Positions 54,154 through 63,576 are shown, counted from the first letter of the stretch. The stretch is 64,000 nucleotides of DNA from Vicinamibacteraceae bacterium (GCA_012270995.1 JAAXHG010000201.1:1-64000); one strand, 5' to 3'. The notes: generated from the letters alone by a model not told the origin. Program-made: numbers and translations.

Positions 54154-56520
54154 GTGCCGGTGATCCGCTCGGAGGATGGCGCTCGCCGCCTTGGTCTGGG
54201 CGGGCTGCCGGCGGGCAAGGGGGTCGAACTCATCGGCCTGCTCCTGCTCGCCCTGGGCGCGCTGCTGTTGCTCAGCCTCTTGAGCTATCAGCCGAGCGAC
54301 GTCAGCTTCCTGCGGAGCGGCGCGAGTTCGGGCGACACGGAGAACCTGATCGGTCCGGTCGGAGCTCAGGTTGCCGCGGCGGGCTACGGAGTCCTGGGGC
54401 TCGCGGTCGTGGTCGTGGCCCTGGCGATTCTCGGGCTGGGCTACCGGCTCGTGCGGGCGCGAAGCAGCTTCCCCTCGCTGCTTCAGGGCGCCGGTATCGT
54501 CGTCGCGCTGGCCGCCTTGCCGACCCTGATCGATCTCGCCGTCGGGGAAGTGCAGCTCCGTGGCGAGGCGCTGGTTGCCGGCGGTCTGGTGGGACGAGCG
54601 ATCTCGGGTGGCCTTCAGAGTCAACTGGGAGCCATCGGCGCTTCGGTGATCGCGTTGTTCGCGCTCCTCTTCGGCATCGCGTTGACGATGCGAGGCACCT
54701 TCGAACAGTGGCTCGTCCGGGTCGCGGCCGGACTGAAGGGACTGGTCGCTTTCTTCGCCAGCAAGCTGGGGCGCAGGCGGAAGATCGCCGGGAAGAAGAA
54801 GGCGCGCAAGCGCGCCAGGGACACCGCCGCGGCACCGGTCGCCGACTCGCCGCTGCGGGAGCTTGAACTCCGCAGGTCGTCCACCCAGCAGAAAGTCGAC
54901 ATCGTCAGGCCGAAGGCCGTGCGGCCGGAGGCATCGGCCACTCCGGTCGCGGCGCCGGAGACCCATCCGCCTGCATCCTCCGCGTCCGGAGCGGCCGACG
55001 GCGAGGGCGGACAGGCGACCGACAGGCCCGAGCTGCCGCCGATCGACCTGCTGTACCGCGACGAAGTCAACTCCGAGGTCGACGAGGACGAGGTCCGCAA
55101 GCTCGGTGAACTGATCTGCGCCCGCTGCGCCGAGTTCGGCGTCGAGGGGACGATCGAGGGAATCAGCCCCGGTCCGGTGATCACGGTCTTCGAGTTCCAG
55201 CCCGCGCCCGGGATCAAGGTCGCGCAGATCATCAATCTGCAGGACGACCTGGCCCTGTCGCTCAAGGCGGAGGCGATCCGGATCGATCGCATGCCCGGCC
55301 GCTCCACGCTCGGCATCGAGGTGCCGAACACCCGGCGGACGGTCATCCCGCTGGGCAGCCTGCTGGACGCACCCGGGTTCCGGGAGAGCAAGTCGCCCCT
55401 GACGATGGCGTTGGGACGGACTCTTCGCGGCGAGCCGTACTACGCCGATCTGACGAAGATGCCGCACCTGCTCGTTGCCGGCGCCACCGGCGCCGGCAAG
55501 AGCGTCGGCCTGCAGGGGATGCTGACCTCGATCCTCTACAAGGTGCGAAGCGACGAGGTCCAGTTCATCCTGATCGATCCGAAGCGGATCGAACTGGGGG
55601 TCTACGCGGACATCCCCCACCTCAAGACCGCGGTCGTCGTGGAGCCGAAGCAGGCCGCGAACGCCCTGCGCTGGGCGGTGGGGGAGATGGAGCGCCGCTA
55701 CCGGCTCCTGGCGGAGGTCCATGTCCGTTCGATCGCGTTCTACAACGAGGCGATCTCGGATCCGGAAGTGGCCCGGCGCCTGCGGTTGCGGGACGAGGAG
55801 GCGGACGAGCCGCTGGATGCGCGCGACTTCGAGCCGCTTCCTTACTACGTGATCGTGATCGACGAGCTGGCGGACCTCATGATGGTCGCGTCGTCGGAGG
55901 TCGAGACCTCGATCGCCCGCCTCGCCCAGATGGCCCGGGCGGTTGGAATCCACCTCATTGTCGCCACCCAGCGTCCGTCGGTCGACGTGTTGACCGGGAC
56001 GATCAAGGCGAACTTCCCGTGCCGGATCTCCTACGCGGCCGCCACGCGGCACGACTCGCGCACGATCCTCGATCAGGTCGGAGCGGAGAAGCTGCTGGGC
56101 AAGGGCGACATGCTGTTCATGCCTCCCGGCAGCGGCCGCACGATCCGCCTGCACGGCGCCTACGTCACCGAGCAGGAAACGGCGGCCCTGGTTCGCTGGC
56201 TCAAGCGCCAGGGCCAGCCCAACCTGGATCCCGCGGTCCTGGAACCGCCAGCGGAAGACCGGTCCGCCGCGGGGGGCGAGCAGGGAGGCGGAGACGTTCT
56301 CTACGACGAGGCCGCGCGCTTGGTGGTCGCGGAACGGATGGGCTCGGCGAGCTTCCTGCAGCGTCGGATGAGGGTCGGCTTTTCCCGCGCCTCCCGCCTG
56401 GTCGACCTGATGGAGCAGGACGGGATCCTGGGCCCGGCCCAGGGCAGCAAGCCGCGAGAAGTCCTGGTGCCGCCGGACTTCTTCGAAGAGATCGAGCAGT
56501 CGCAGATCGCCTTCGAGTAG
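54154..56520 (+). CDS. ftsK: DNA translocase FtsK
   Basis: 788 aa, GTG start (a second GTG at 54160 is possible). Membrane helices at about 24-48, 74-98, 108-128 and 158-182 anchor it at the septum. A linker (about 225-300) is followed by the RecA-type motor with Walker A GATGAGKSVGLQGML and Walker B YYVIVIDELADLMMV. The C-terminal winged helix (RMGSASFLQRRMRVGFSRASRLVDLMEQDGI in parts) reads polar DNA signals in the family. It pumps chromosome DNA during division and activates XerCD. Confidence 0.95.
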   Translation: MPVIRSEDGARRLGLGGLPAGKGVELIGLLLLALGALLLLSLLSYQPSDVSFLRSGASSGDTENLIGPVGAQVAAAGYGVLGLAVVVVALAILGLGYRLVRARSSFPSLLQGAGIVVALAALPTLIDLAVGEVQLRGEALVAGGLVGRAISGGLQSQLGAIGASVIALFALLFGIALTMRGTFEQWLVRVAAGLKGLVAFFASKLGRRRKIAGKKKARKRARDTAAAPVADSPLRELELRRSSTQQKVDIVRPKAVRPEASATPVAAPETHPPASSASGAADGEGGQATDRPELPPIDLLYRDEVNSEVDEDEVRKLGELICARCAEFGVEGTIEGISPGPVITVFEFQPAPGIKVAQIINLQDDLALSLKAEAIRIDRMPGRSTLGIEVPNTRRTVIPLGSLLDAPGFRESKSPLTMALGRTLRGEPYYADLTKMPHLLVAGATGAGKSVGLQGMLTSILYKVRSDEVQFILIDPKRIELGVYADIPHLKTAVVVEPKQAANALRWAVGEMERRYRLLAEVHVRSIAFYNEAISDPEVARRLRLRDEEADEPLDARDFEPLPYYVIVIDELADLMMVASSEVETSIARLAQMARAVGIHLIVATQRPSVDVLTGTIKANFPCRISYAAATRHDSRTILDQVGAEKLLGKGDMLFMPPGSGRTIRLHGAYVTEQETAALVRWLKRQGQPNLDPAVLEPPAEDRSAAGGEQGGGDVLYDEAARLVVAERMGSASFLQRRMRVGFSRASRLVDLMEQDGILGPAQGSKPREVLVPPDFFEEIEQSQIAFE

Positions 56521-56574
56521 AGGAAGCCGCGGACGGGGGTCTTCGCCGGCGGGTCGCGTAGTCTCCCGGGCATC

Positions 56575-57573
56575 ATGTCCGCGCCGCGAAGACTCGACCG
56601 CATCGCGTTCTTCGGCACACCGGAGTTCGCGGTGCCGGCTCTCGATGCCCTGGATGCGGCCGGCTGCCGGCCGATCCTCGTCGTCAGCCAGCCGGCCCGC
56701 CGGGCTGGCCGCGGCGGCCGGGTGGCGCAGCCGCCCGTCGCCCGCTGGGCGCTCGAGAGAGGCGTCGACCTGCTGCAGCCGACGGGCGTGCGCGGAGACG
56801 ACTTCCTGCGCCGGCTGCGCGACCTGGAGTTGGACCTTGCCGTGGTTGCAGCCTACGGTCGGATCTTCCCCCGCCCCCTGCTCGAACTGCCCGCGGGCGG
56901 CTGTGTGAACATCCATGCATCGCTGCTGCCGGCCTGGCGCGGCGCCGCGCCGATTCAGGCCGCGATAGCCGCCGGAGAGAGAGAGACCGGTGTGACGACG
57001 ATGGTCATGGAAGAGAGCCTCGACAGCGGGCCGATCCTGCTTCAGGAAGCGACCCGAATCGGCAGGGACGAAACCGCCGGTGAGCTGTCGCCCCGACTGG
57101 CCGCGATCGGCGCCCGGCTGATCGTCCGCACGCTCGAGGCGCTTCAGGCCGGGACCGTGCAGCCGCGGCGGCAGTGCGAGGGTGCCGCGACGTATGCGCC
57201 CATGCTCCGTTCCGACGACGGCATCGTGGACTGGCACAGGGCTGCCACCGAGATTGCGTGGCGCGTGCGCGCCTACGAGCCCTGGCCGGGGTCGCGAAGC
57301 TGGCTTCGCGGCGAGGCCGTTCGGATCGCCCGGTCGCGGCCGCTGGCAGAGTGGGCCGAAGTCGACGGCCGGGCGGGTCTGGATCGACCCGGCGCCTTCC
57401 TGGGTTGCCGGAAAGTAGCGGGGGTCGGACGGGCGCCGGTCGTCCGATGCGGCGGGTCGTCGGCGCTGGCGCTGCTTCGCGTGCAGCGGCCGGGCGGCCG
57501 GCGGATCAGCGGCCTCGATCTGGTCAACGGGCTGCGTCTCGCCGTGGGCGAGTGCTTCGGAACGGCGGAGTGA
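56575..57573 (+). CDS. fmt: Methionyl-tRNA formyltransferase
   Basis: 332 aa. Formylates initiator Met-tRNA from 10-formyltetrahydrofolate. Motifs: IAFFGTPEFAVPALDAL, the active-site segment NIHASLLPAWRGAAPIQAAI with the catalytic His, GVTTMVMEESLDSGPIL, and a C-terminal domain for tRNA binding (ISGLDLVNG). The C-terminal domain is Arg-rich and less conserved. The stop overlaps the rsmB start (GTGA). A deformylase gene is not adjacent. Confidence 0.95.
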   Translation: MSAPRRLDRIAFFGTPEFAVPALDALDAAGCRPILVVSQPARRAGRGGRVAQPPVARWALERGVDLLQPTGVRGDDFLRRLRDLELDLAVVAAYGRIFPRPLLELPAGGCVNIHASLLPAWRGAAPIQAAIAAGERETGVTTMVMEESLDSGPILLQEATRIGRDETAGELSPRLAAIGARLIVRTLEALQAGTVQPRRQCEGAATYAPMLRSDDGIVDWHRAATEIAWRVRAYEPWPGSRSWLRGEAVRIARSRPLAEWAEVDGRAGLDRPGAFLGCRKVAGVGRAPVVRCGGSSALALLRVQRPGGRRISGLDLVNGLRLAVGECFGTAE

Positions 57574-58970
57574 CTCGCCGGCGGGCCATCCGGAACCTGG
57601 ATTCCCGCGGCGGGTGGCGCCGTCGGGACGCGGCGATGACGGCCCATGCCAAGGTGCGGGAGTCGGCGGCCTTCGTGCTGGAGCGGACCCTGGACTCGAG
57701 GGCGCCGGTGTCGACGTTCCTGGACGGCGCGCTCGAGCGCTGCGATCCGCGCGACCACGCGTTGCTGCGCGAACTCGTGCTCGGGACGCTACGGTGGCTG
57801 CGCTTCATCGACCATGTCCTGGTCTTGGCCGCGCAGAGGCCCCTCGACCGCATTCAGCGGGCTTTGCTGGCGCCGCTTCGGATCGGCGCATACCAGCTCT
57901 TCTTCCTCGACCGCGTGCCACCCCATGCGGCGGTCAACGAGGCGGTCGAGCAGGCGGGAAACCGCACTCACGCGGGCGGCGCCAGCTTCGTCAACGGCGT
58001 GCTTCGACGGATTGCCCGCTCGCCGCGCCGCGACGACTGGCCGGCCGACACCGTTGACCTCGCGACGCGGCTGGGAGTCCGCTATTCCCACCCGGACCTG
58101 CTGGTCGAGCGCTGGCTGGGCATCTACGGCGAGGAGCGAACGGTCGACCTGCTGGGCGCCAACAACCTTCCCAAACCGCTGCACCTGCTGGCGTTTCGGG
58201 ACCGCGGCGGACGTGCGCTGCTGGCGGAGCAGTTGATCGACGACGACGTGGGGGTCGAGCCGTCGGTCCTGGCGCCCCACTGCGTGACGGTCCGGTGGGG
58301 GAATCCGCTGACGACGGACGCCTACCGGCAGGGCGGCTTCTACGTGCAGGACGAGGCAAGTCAACTGGCTGCGATCGTGCCGTCGCCGGCGCCCGGCGAG
58401 AGGGTGTTGGACGTGGCCGCGGCGCCGGGGGGCAAGACCTTCGCGCTCCTGGCGGAGCAGCCGGACCTCCGAAGCGTTGCCGCCGACGTGTCCCTGGAAC
58501 GCCTGCTCACGATGAGACGAAACGCCGGTCGCCTCAAGCTCCGGCCTCGGCTTCTGGCCGCTGACGGCGGCGCCCTCCCCTTCGGTCCCGTTTTCGACCG
58601 AGTGGTCGTCGACCTGCCCTGCAGTGGAACCGGCACGCTGCGCAAACATCCCGAACTCAAGTGGCGGATCAGCGCCGGCGAGATCGAGCGGCTCTCGGCG
58701 GAGGGGCTGGCCATGGTTCGGGGCGCTTCGGAGTGCGTCCGCCCCGGAGGACTGCTCGTGGTCATCACCTGTTCCATCGAGCCGGAGGAGAACGAGGCCG
58801 TGGCCAGGGCGTTCCTGGAATCCCGAACCGATTTTCGCCGGCGGGATCTTCTGGCCGACCTTCGGCCTCCGGCGGACGAGCACGTCGCTGGACGCGGGCT
58901 ATGGCGTCTCCTGCCGGCCGCGGATCATGACGGTTTCACGGTCCAGGTGCTCGAGCGCAGCGCCGATTGA
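57570..58970 (+). CDS. rsmB: 16S rRNA (cytosine-C5)-methyltransferase RsmB
   Basis: 466 aa from the GTG that overlaps the fmt stop; ATG 57636 would remove an Arg-rich leader of 22 residues. A NusB-like RNA-binding domain (about 25-160, LRELVLGTLRWLRFIDHVL, VNEAVEQAG, FVNGVLRRIAR) precedes the SAM domain: LDVAAAPGGKTFALLAEQ, the catalytic-cysteine motif VDLPCSGTGTLRKHPELKW and VITCSIEPEENEAV. It methylates C967 (E. coli numbering) of 16S rRNA. fmt-rsmB pairing is common. Confidence 0.93.
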   Translation: MTRRRAIRNLDSRGGWRRRDAAMTAHAKVRESAAFVLERTLDSRAPVSTFLDGALERCDPRDHALLRELVLGTLRWLRFIDHVLVLAAQRPLDRIQRALLAPLRIGAYQLFFLDRVPPHAAVNEAVEQAGNRTHAGGASFVNGVLRRIARSPRRDDWPADTVDLATRLGVRYSHPDLLVERWLGIYGEERTVDLLGANNLPKPLHLLAFRDRGGRALLAEQLIDDDVGVEPSVLAPHCVTVRWGNPLTTDAYRQGGFYVQDEASQLAAIVPSPAPGERVLDVAAAPGGKTFALLAEQPDLRSVAADVSLERLLTMRRNAGRLKLRPRLLAADGGALPFGPVFDRVVVDLPCSGTGTLRKHPELKWRISAGEIERLSAEGLAMVRGASECVRPGGLLVVITCSIEPEENEAVARAFLESRTDFRRRDLLADLRPPADEHVAGRGLWRLLPAADHDGFTVQVLERSAD

Positions 58971-59048
58971 AGAGCCGCGGTTCCCGTCCGGCAGGCGGCG
59001 TCCTCGGGACGCCTGGTGACCGCTAATGGCGATAAGTGCAAGTGGACA

Positions 59049-59078
59049 TTGACAAAGAGGGTCGTTCTGACCTAGATT
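59049..59078 (+). promoter_or_regulatory. Sigma-70-type promoter of the HU gene
   Basis: A perfect -35 TTGACA (59049-59054) and TAGATT as -10 (59073-59078) are 18 bp apart. Transcription would begin near 59085, giving a leader of about 70 nt. Confidence 0.65.
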
Positions 59079-59090
59079 TTCCGGGTACTC

Positions 59091-59112
59091 GGGAGTTAGC
59101 CGGAGAACTCCC
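59091..59112 (+). promoter_or_regulatory. Leader hairpin of the HU gene
   Basis: GGGAGTT (59091-59097) and AACTCCC (59106-59112) form a perfect 7-bp stem with an 8-nt loop, right at the expected 5' end of the HU transcript. It leaves GAAGGAG before the ATG free. A 5' stabilising hairpin or regulatory site is possible. Confidence 0.4.
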
Positions 59113-59157
59113 CAGCATACCGGAAGTTCCACCCAAAGACTCGAAGGAGCACACTAG

Positions 59158-59433
59158 ATGGCCGGAAAGGCAGACATCGTAGAAGCCGTCGCCGTTGGCG
59201 CGAGCTTGAGCAAGAAGCAGGCGGCGGACGCCGTCCAGTCCCTGATCGACAGCATCTCCAGCCAACTGCAGAACGGTAATCGTGTGCAATTGCCCGGCTT
59301 GGGGAGTTTCTCGGTTTCGCACCGCCCAGGTCGCATGGGCCGCAACCCGAAGACCGGCGAGTCGATCCAGATCGCCGCGAGCAACGGCGTTCGCTTCAAG
59401 GTCAGCCGTCCGCTGAAGGACGCCCTAAACTGA
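59158..59433 (+). CDS. HU-family DNA-binding protein
   Basis: 91 aa, with GAAGGAG before the ATG. A histone-like dimer that bends DNA. The helical base (ADIVEAVAVGASLSKKQAADAVQSLIDSI in parts) and the DNA-contacting arm (GRMGRNPKTGESIQIAASNGVRFK in parts) with its conserved RNPKTG are complete. Separate promoter and leader suggest independent, strong expression. HU and IHF subunits cannot be told apart with certainty; HU is favoured. Confidence 0.93.
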   Translation: MAGKADIVEAVAVGASLSKKQAADAVQSLIDSISSQLQNGNRVQLPGLGSFSVSHRPGRMGRNPKTGESIQIAASNGVRFKVSRPLKDALN

Positions 59434-59459
59434 CCCGCGCGGCCAGAGGGCCGCACGGG
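59434..59459. terminator. Bidirectional terminator-like hairpin between HU and glycosyltransferase genes
   Basis: CCCGCGCGGCC (59434-59444) pairs with GGCCGCACGGG (59449-59459) around AGAG, ten pairs with one C-A mismatch, directly after the HU stop and before the convergent stop at 59472. No T-run follows on either strand, so intrinsic termination is not certain. Confidence 0.4.
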
Positions 59460-59471
59460 CACTAGGCACTC

Positions 59472-60155
59472 TCACCGCACCAGGCGGTAGAGGCGGGCGA
59501 GGCGCGCTGGCTTGACCCCGGCTGCAAACAGCAGCCAGATCAGCCAGTTCGTCGCCACGGTCCGGAGGACGCCGCGTTCGATGAACCGGCGTGACGAGGT
59601 CGTGGCACGTCTCGAGATGATCGCGATCGATCCCTGTCGTCGGAGTCGCCGCATGAAGTCGAGGTCTTCGAGGATCGGAAGGTCCGCAAAACCCCCGCAG
59701 CCTGCGTAGGCCGCCGCTGTGGCGAACTGCGCCTGGTCTCCGAGCGGCAGGCGCAGTCGTTTCGTACGGAAGTCGACCAGGCGGCGACCCAGGCGGAGGA
59801 GCCGCGGCGCGGCTTCGAAGTCGACCAGGAATCCGCCGCCGATGGCGTCGCTGCCGATCGCCCGTTCGATCTCGGTCCGGGCCGAAGCCGGAAGGCGGGT
59901 GTCGGCGTGGAGGAAGAGCAGCACCTTGGCGCCGCCGTCGATGGCCAGGGCGGCGCCGGTGTGAAGCTGCAGTCCGCGGCCCGGCCGTGGCGCGGCCGCC
60001 ACGATGGCGCCGGCCTGCCGGGCCAGTTCCACGGTGCGATCGCTGCTGCCGCCGTCGACGACGATCAGGTCGTCGCAGTGATCGCGGGCGGCGGCGACGG
60101 CAGCCTTCACCGTACTCTCTTCCTCGAGCACCGGCATCACGATCGCAAGGCGCAT
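59472..60155 (-). CDS. Family 2 glycosyltransferase (TIGR04283-like)
   Basis: 227 aa. A short GT-A enzyme: IVMPVLEEESTVKAAV at the N terminus, LIVVDGGSSDRT, the metal-binding LHADTRLP (DxD-like), and GGGFLVDFEA with DLDFMRRLRRQG. It resembles the TIGR04283 group, first described next to selenium-domain radical SAM genes and linked by others to arsenosugar synthesis; I infer only the fold here. A C-terminal hydrophobic stretch (WLIWLLFAAG) may touch the membrane. It converges on the HU gene. Confidence 0.83.
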   Translation of the reverse strand: MRLAIVMPVLEEESTVKAAVAAARDHCDDLIVVDGGSSDRTVELARQAGAIVAAAPRPGRGLQLHTGAALAIDGGAKVLLFLHADTRLPASARTEIERAIGSDAIGGGFLVDFEAAPRLLRLGRRLVDFRTKRLRLPLGDQAQFATAAAYAGCGGFADLPILEDLDFMRRLRRQGSIAIISRRATTSSRRFIERGVLRTVATNWLIWLLFAAGVKPARLARLYRLVR

Positions 60156-60199
60156 TCCTGGGGTAGGTTACCGGCGCGGGCTTCCTCGCACGGCAGTGC

Positions 60200-60682
60200 A
60201 TGGGCATGAGTTCCGACACCTCCTTCAGCCACCTCGATCGCCGCGGCCGCGCGGCCATGGTCGATGTCTCGGCCAAGGAGGTCACTCGTCGGGTCGCGGA
60301 GGCCTCCTGCCGCGTTCTGCTGTCGACCGACACCGTGGAGCGGCTGGGTCGGCTGCCCAAGGGCGACGCTCTGACGGTGGCGCGGGTGGCGGGAGTGCAG
60401 GCCGCCAAGAGCACGGCCACCTGGGTTCCCCTGGCTCATCCGCTGCCTCTGGACCAGGTGGAGGTGGAGATCGAACCGGGGGAGGGCGGCGTGACGATCC
60501 GGAGCCGGGTGGTGGCCACCGCGCGCACCGGCGCCGAGATGGAGGCGCTGACCGCCTGTGCGGCAGCGGCGCTCGCTCTCTACGACATGGTCAAGGCGGT
60601 CGAACGCGGGGCCGTCGTCACAGATCTGCTGCTGGAGGCGAAGAGCGGCGGCCGGAGCGGCGAGTATCGTCGCGGCCGCTGA
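60200..60682 (+). CDS. moaC: Cyclic pyranopterin monophosphate synthase MoaC
   Basis: 160 aa (ATG 60200 or 60206). MoaC works after MoaA in molybdenum cofactor synthesis. Motifs: AAMVDVSAKEVTRRVAEA, KGDALTVARVAGVQAAKSTATWVPLAHPLPL (in parts), MEALTACAAAALALYDMVKAV with the catalytic Asp and Lys. The usual PLCHP reads PLAHP, with Ala for Cys. No other moa genes are in the window. It is divergent from the glycosyltransferase and followed after 7 bp by the DUF1343 gene. Confidence 0.93.
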   Translation: MGMSSDTSFSHLDRRGRAAMVDVSAKEVTRRVAEASCRVLLSTDTVERLGRLPKGDALTVARVAGVQAAKSTATWVPLAHPLPLDQVEVEIEPGEGGVTIRSRVVATARTGAEMEALTACAAAALALYDMVKAVERGAVVTDLLLEAKSGGRSGEYRRGR

Positions 60683-60689
60683 GCGGACC

Positions 60690-61874
60690 GTGGCGATCCG
60701 TTCCGGTCTCGACCGCCTGCTCGACGACGCGGGACGTCTGAAAGGGCGCCGCTACATCCTGCTCTGTCACCAGGCATCGTTGAGTCGCGACGGCGTTCAC
60801 GCGCATCTGGCTCTCGGAGCCGTCGAGCGGCCGGCGGCCCTGCTCGGGCCCGAGCACGGCTTCTACGGTGTCGAGCAGGACATGGTCGCCGCGCACAACG
60901 AGCGCGATCCGTGGACGGGATGTCCGGTCGTATCCCTCTACGGGGACGAGGCGGCGAGCCTGCGGCCTCGGCCTTCCGTCTTCGAAGATTGCGACCTGCT
61001 GGTGATCGACCTCCAGGACGTCGGTGCCCGCTACTACACCTTCGCGGCGACCGCGGTCTGGGCGGCCGAAGCCGCGCTCGCGGCGGACTGCGAGGTGTGG
61101 ATCCTCGACCGTCCGAACCCGCTGGGGGGCCGGGAAGCCGAGGGCAACCTGCTGGACCTCGATTTCGCCTCCTTCGTGGGCGCCTTTCGCATGCCGCAGC
61201 GCCACGGGTTGACGCTGGCGGAGATCGTCCTTCTGGAGGCCCGGCGCCGCGGCTGGAGCACCAGGTCGCTCGCCGTCTTCGAGGTCGAGGGTTGGCGGCG
61301 TGAACAGACGTGGCGCGACACCGGCTGGCCGTGGACCGCTCCATCGCCGAACATGCCGACACCGGACACCGCCGCCGTGTATCCAGGGCTGTGCCTCTTC
61401 GAAGCGACCACGGTGTCCGAGGGCCGCGGCACGACCCGTCCGTTTCACTTGGTCGGCTTGCCCGGCGCCGACGCGCCGGCACTGGCCGGTCGCTGCCGGG
61501 AGCGTCTCGGGGCGGCCGGGCTGGGAGGCGTTTCCGTCGTCCCCGCCATGTTCAGGCCTCAGTTCCAGAAGCATGCGGGAAGGGTCTGCGCCGGCGTGGA
61601 ACTCCGTGTGGTCGACGGAGAAGCCCTTGAGCCCGTGCGTCTCGGGTTCGAGCTCCTGCTCGCCTTTCGCGACGTGCTGGGGCCCGCTTTCGACTGGCGC
61701 GCCGAGCCATACGAGTTCGTTGCGGACACGCCGGCCGTCGACCTGCTCGCCGGTACCGACCGATTCCGGCTGGGTCTCGAAGCGCCGGATGCGCTGGAAC
61801 GCTGGTTCGCCGGTTGGCGTGAGGATGAGAGGGAGTTCCGCGCGGAGCGCGAACCGGTCTTGCTGTACTCCTGA
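60690..61874 (+). CDS. DUF1343 protein, NamZ-like exo-N-acetylmuramidase family
   Basis: 394 aa from GTG 60690. DUF1343 is evident from GPEHGFYGVEQ, CPVVSLYGD, LLVIDLQDVGARYYTFAATA, ILDRPNPLGGREAEGN and PSPNMPTPDTAAVYPGLCLFEATTVSEGRGTTRPF (in parts). The family was shown to include NamZ enzymes that release terminal MurNAc from peptidoglycan fragments, with the Glu of GPEHG in the active site. Family members are often exported; this one has no signal peptide, so it may act on recycled fragments in the cytoplasm. The function is inferred from the family only. Confidence 0.85.
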   Translation: MAIRSGLDRLLDDAGRLKGRRYILLCHQASLSRDGVHAHLALGAVERPAALLGPEHGFYGVEQDMVAAHNERDPWTGCPVVSLYGDEAASLRPRPSVFEDCDLLVIDLQDVGARYYTFAATAVWAAEAALAADCEVWILDRPNPLGGREAEGNLLDLDFASFVGAFRMPQRHGLTLAEIVLLEARRRGWSTRSLAVFEVEGWRREQTWRDTGWPWTAPSPNMPTPDTAAVYPGLCLFEATTVSEGRGTTRPFHLVGLPGADAPALAGRCRERLGAAGLGGVSVVPAMFRPQFQKHAGRVCAGVELRVVDGEALEPVRLGFELLLAFRDVLGPAFDWRAEPYEFVADTPAVDLLAGTDRFRLGLEAPDALERWFAGWREDEREFRAEREPVLLYS

Positions 61875-61968
61875 TGCACTGCCACAATCCGGCCGGCGGC
61901 GGGTCGCTCCCGGTCCGGCCGTTTGTAGTTGAGACCGACCGACCCGAGCCCGAACCGAGGTGCAGCCG

Positions 61969-63576
61969 ATGCCGCGGATCCTGATTGCCGATTCCCTGGC
62001 GCCGGCCGGCGTCGAGTTGCTGCGCGAGAGCGCGGAGGTGGACCAGCTTCGAGACGAGGACCGTCCACGGCTCGCCTCCTTGATCGCGGACTACGACGCG
62101 GTCATCGTGCGCAGCGGCACCGAGATCACGCGCGAGGTTCTCGAGGGAGGGGAGCGTCTCAAGGTGGTGGGCCGAGCCGGCGTGGGTGTCGACAACATCG
62201 ACATAGCAGCGGCCACGCAGCGCGGCGTGCTGGTGATCAACGCACCGACCGCCAACTCGCTCTCCGCCACCGAGCACACCTTCGCTCTGCTGCTGGCGCT
62301 GGCCCGGCGGATTCCGTCCGCCGACGCCTCGCTCAAGGCGGAGCGCTGGGAGCGCAAGAACCACATCGGCAGCGAGTTGCAGGGAAAGGTGCTCGGCGTG
62401 ATCGGTTTCGGCCAGATCGGCCAGCGGGTGGCAACCCGGGCGCGGGCCTTCGAAATGGAAGTGCTCGCCTACGACCCGTTTCTCCGGGCGGAGGTCGCGC
62501 GGCGGCTCGATGTGGCGCCGGTGACTCTTGACGATCTGCTCGCGGGGTCCGACTTCATCACCTTCCACACCCCGCTGACGGACCAGACCAGGAACATGCT
62601 CGACGAGTCGCGCATTGCGCTGATGAAGGACGGCGCGGTCGTGATCAACGTCGGGCGCGGCGGCGTGGTCGACGGCGACGCGCTGCTGGCGGCGCTCGAG
62701 TCGGGCAAGCTCGCGGGTGCGGGTCTGGATGTGTTCCCCGTGGAACCGCCGTCGGACTATCGGCTCGCCGCCCATCCGAAGGTGGTGGCCACGCCTCACA
62801 TCGGCGCCCAGACGACCGAGGCGCAGGAGCGCATCGCCACCGAGACGGCGCGCATGGTGCTCGCCGCGCTCCGCGGCTCGCTCGCGGTGTCGGCGGTGAA
62901 CCTGCCGTTCCGGTCTTCCGGCTCCCGGGGCGAGCCCTTCCTGCGGCTGGGCGAGCAACTCGGGAGGCTGGCCGCGGTCGCACTTGGCGGCAGCTTGCGG
63001 CGGGTCCAGGTCGATCTGTGGGGCATCGACGCCGAACTGCGAAAGTCGGTCGCCGTGGCGGCGCTCAAGGGCGCCCTGATCCCGTCCTGCGGCGAGGGAG
63101 TGAACTACGTCAACGCCGAGCGCACGGCCGCCGACCGCCGCGTCGAACTCGTGCAGGCCACGCACAGCGACCAGGCCGCCTACGCCCACCTGGTGCGGGT
63201 GCGCGCGGTCGGCGCCGAGCCGGCGACCGGCGCATGGATGGCCGACGGCGTGGCCGAGGTCTCGGGCACGACCTACCGCCACGGCGAGATCCACGGCGAT
63301 CTGCGGGTCGTCTCCTTCGCCGGCTTCCGGCTCGAGTTCCAGCCCCGCGGCCTGCTGCTGTTCCTGCGCAACCGCGACGTGCCGGGCTTCGTCGGCCGGT
63401 TGGGCACCCTGCTCGGCGACGCCGGAATCAACATCGCCGACATCCACCTGTCCCGGGAACCGGACGGTGACGCCATCGCCGTGCTGCGGCTCGACCAGGT
63501 CCCGGACGATGCCTGCATGGCCGCGTTGCTGGCCGTGGACGAGGTGATCGCGGTCGACTTGGTGGACCTCACCTGA
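61969..63576 (+). CDS. serA: D-3-phosphoglycerate dehydrogenase
   Basis: 535 aa from ATG 61969, nine bases after GAGG (GTG 61960 is possible). First step of serine synthesis. Substrate domain with IVRSGTEIT; NAD-binding GVIGFGQIGQRVA; catalytic Arg in NVGRGGVV and His in ATPHIGAQTTEAQ. The long form continues with an allosteric substrate-binding domain (about 320-450) and a C-terminal ACT domain (FLRNRDVPGFVGRLGTLLGDAGINIADIHLS in parts) for serine feedback. Convergent with rlpA. Confidence 0.95.
   Translation: MPRILIADSLAPAGVELLRESAEVDQLRDEDRPRLASLIADYDAVIVRSGTEITREVLEGGERLKVVGRAGVGVDNIDIAAATQRGVLVINAPTANSLSATEHTFALLLALARRIPSADASLKAERWERKNHIGSELQGKVLGVIGFGQIGQRVATRARAFEMEVLAYDPFLRAEVARRLDVAPVTLDDLLAGSDFITFHTPLTDQTRNMLDESRIALMKDGAVVINVGRGGVVDGDALLAALESGKLAGAGLDVFPVEPPSDYRLAAHPKVVATPHIGAQTTEAQERIATETARMVLAALRGSLAVSAVNLPFRSSGSRGEPFLRLGEQLGRLAAVALGGSLRRVQVDLWGIDAELRKSVAVAALKGALIPSCGEGVNYVNAERTAADRRVELVQATHSDQAAYAHLVRVRAVGAEPATGAWMADGVAEVSGTTYRHGEIHGDLRVVSFAGFRLEFQPRGLLLFLRNRDVPGFVGRLGTLLGDAGINIADIHLSREPDGDAIAVLRLDQVPDDACMAALLAVDEVIAVDLVDLT

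Noticed and set aside
59434..59459. Certain intrinsic terminator after HU
   Set aside because: The hairpin is strong, but no T-run follows on either strand, so it is listed only as terminator-like.
61552..63447. 631-codon minus-strand frame opposite serA
   Set aside because: A shadow of serA and the end of the DUF1343 gene, with no recognisable domain.
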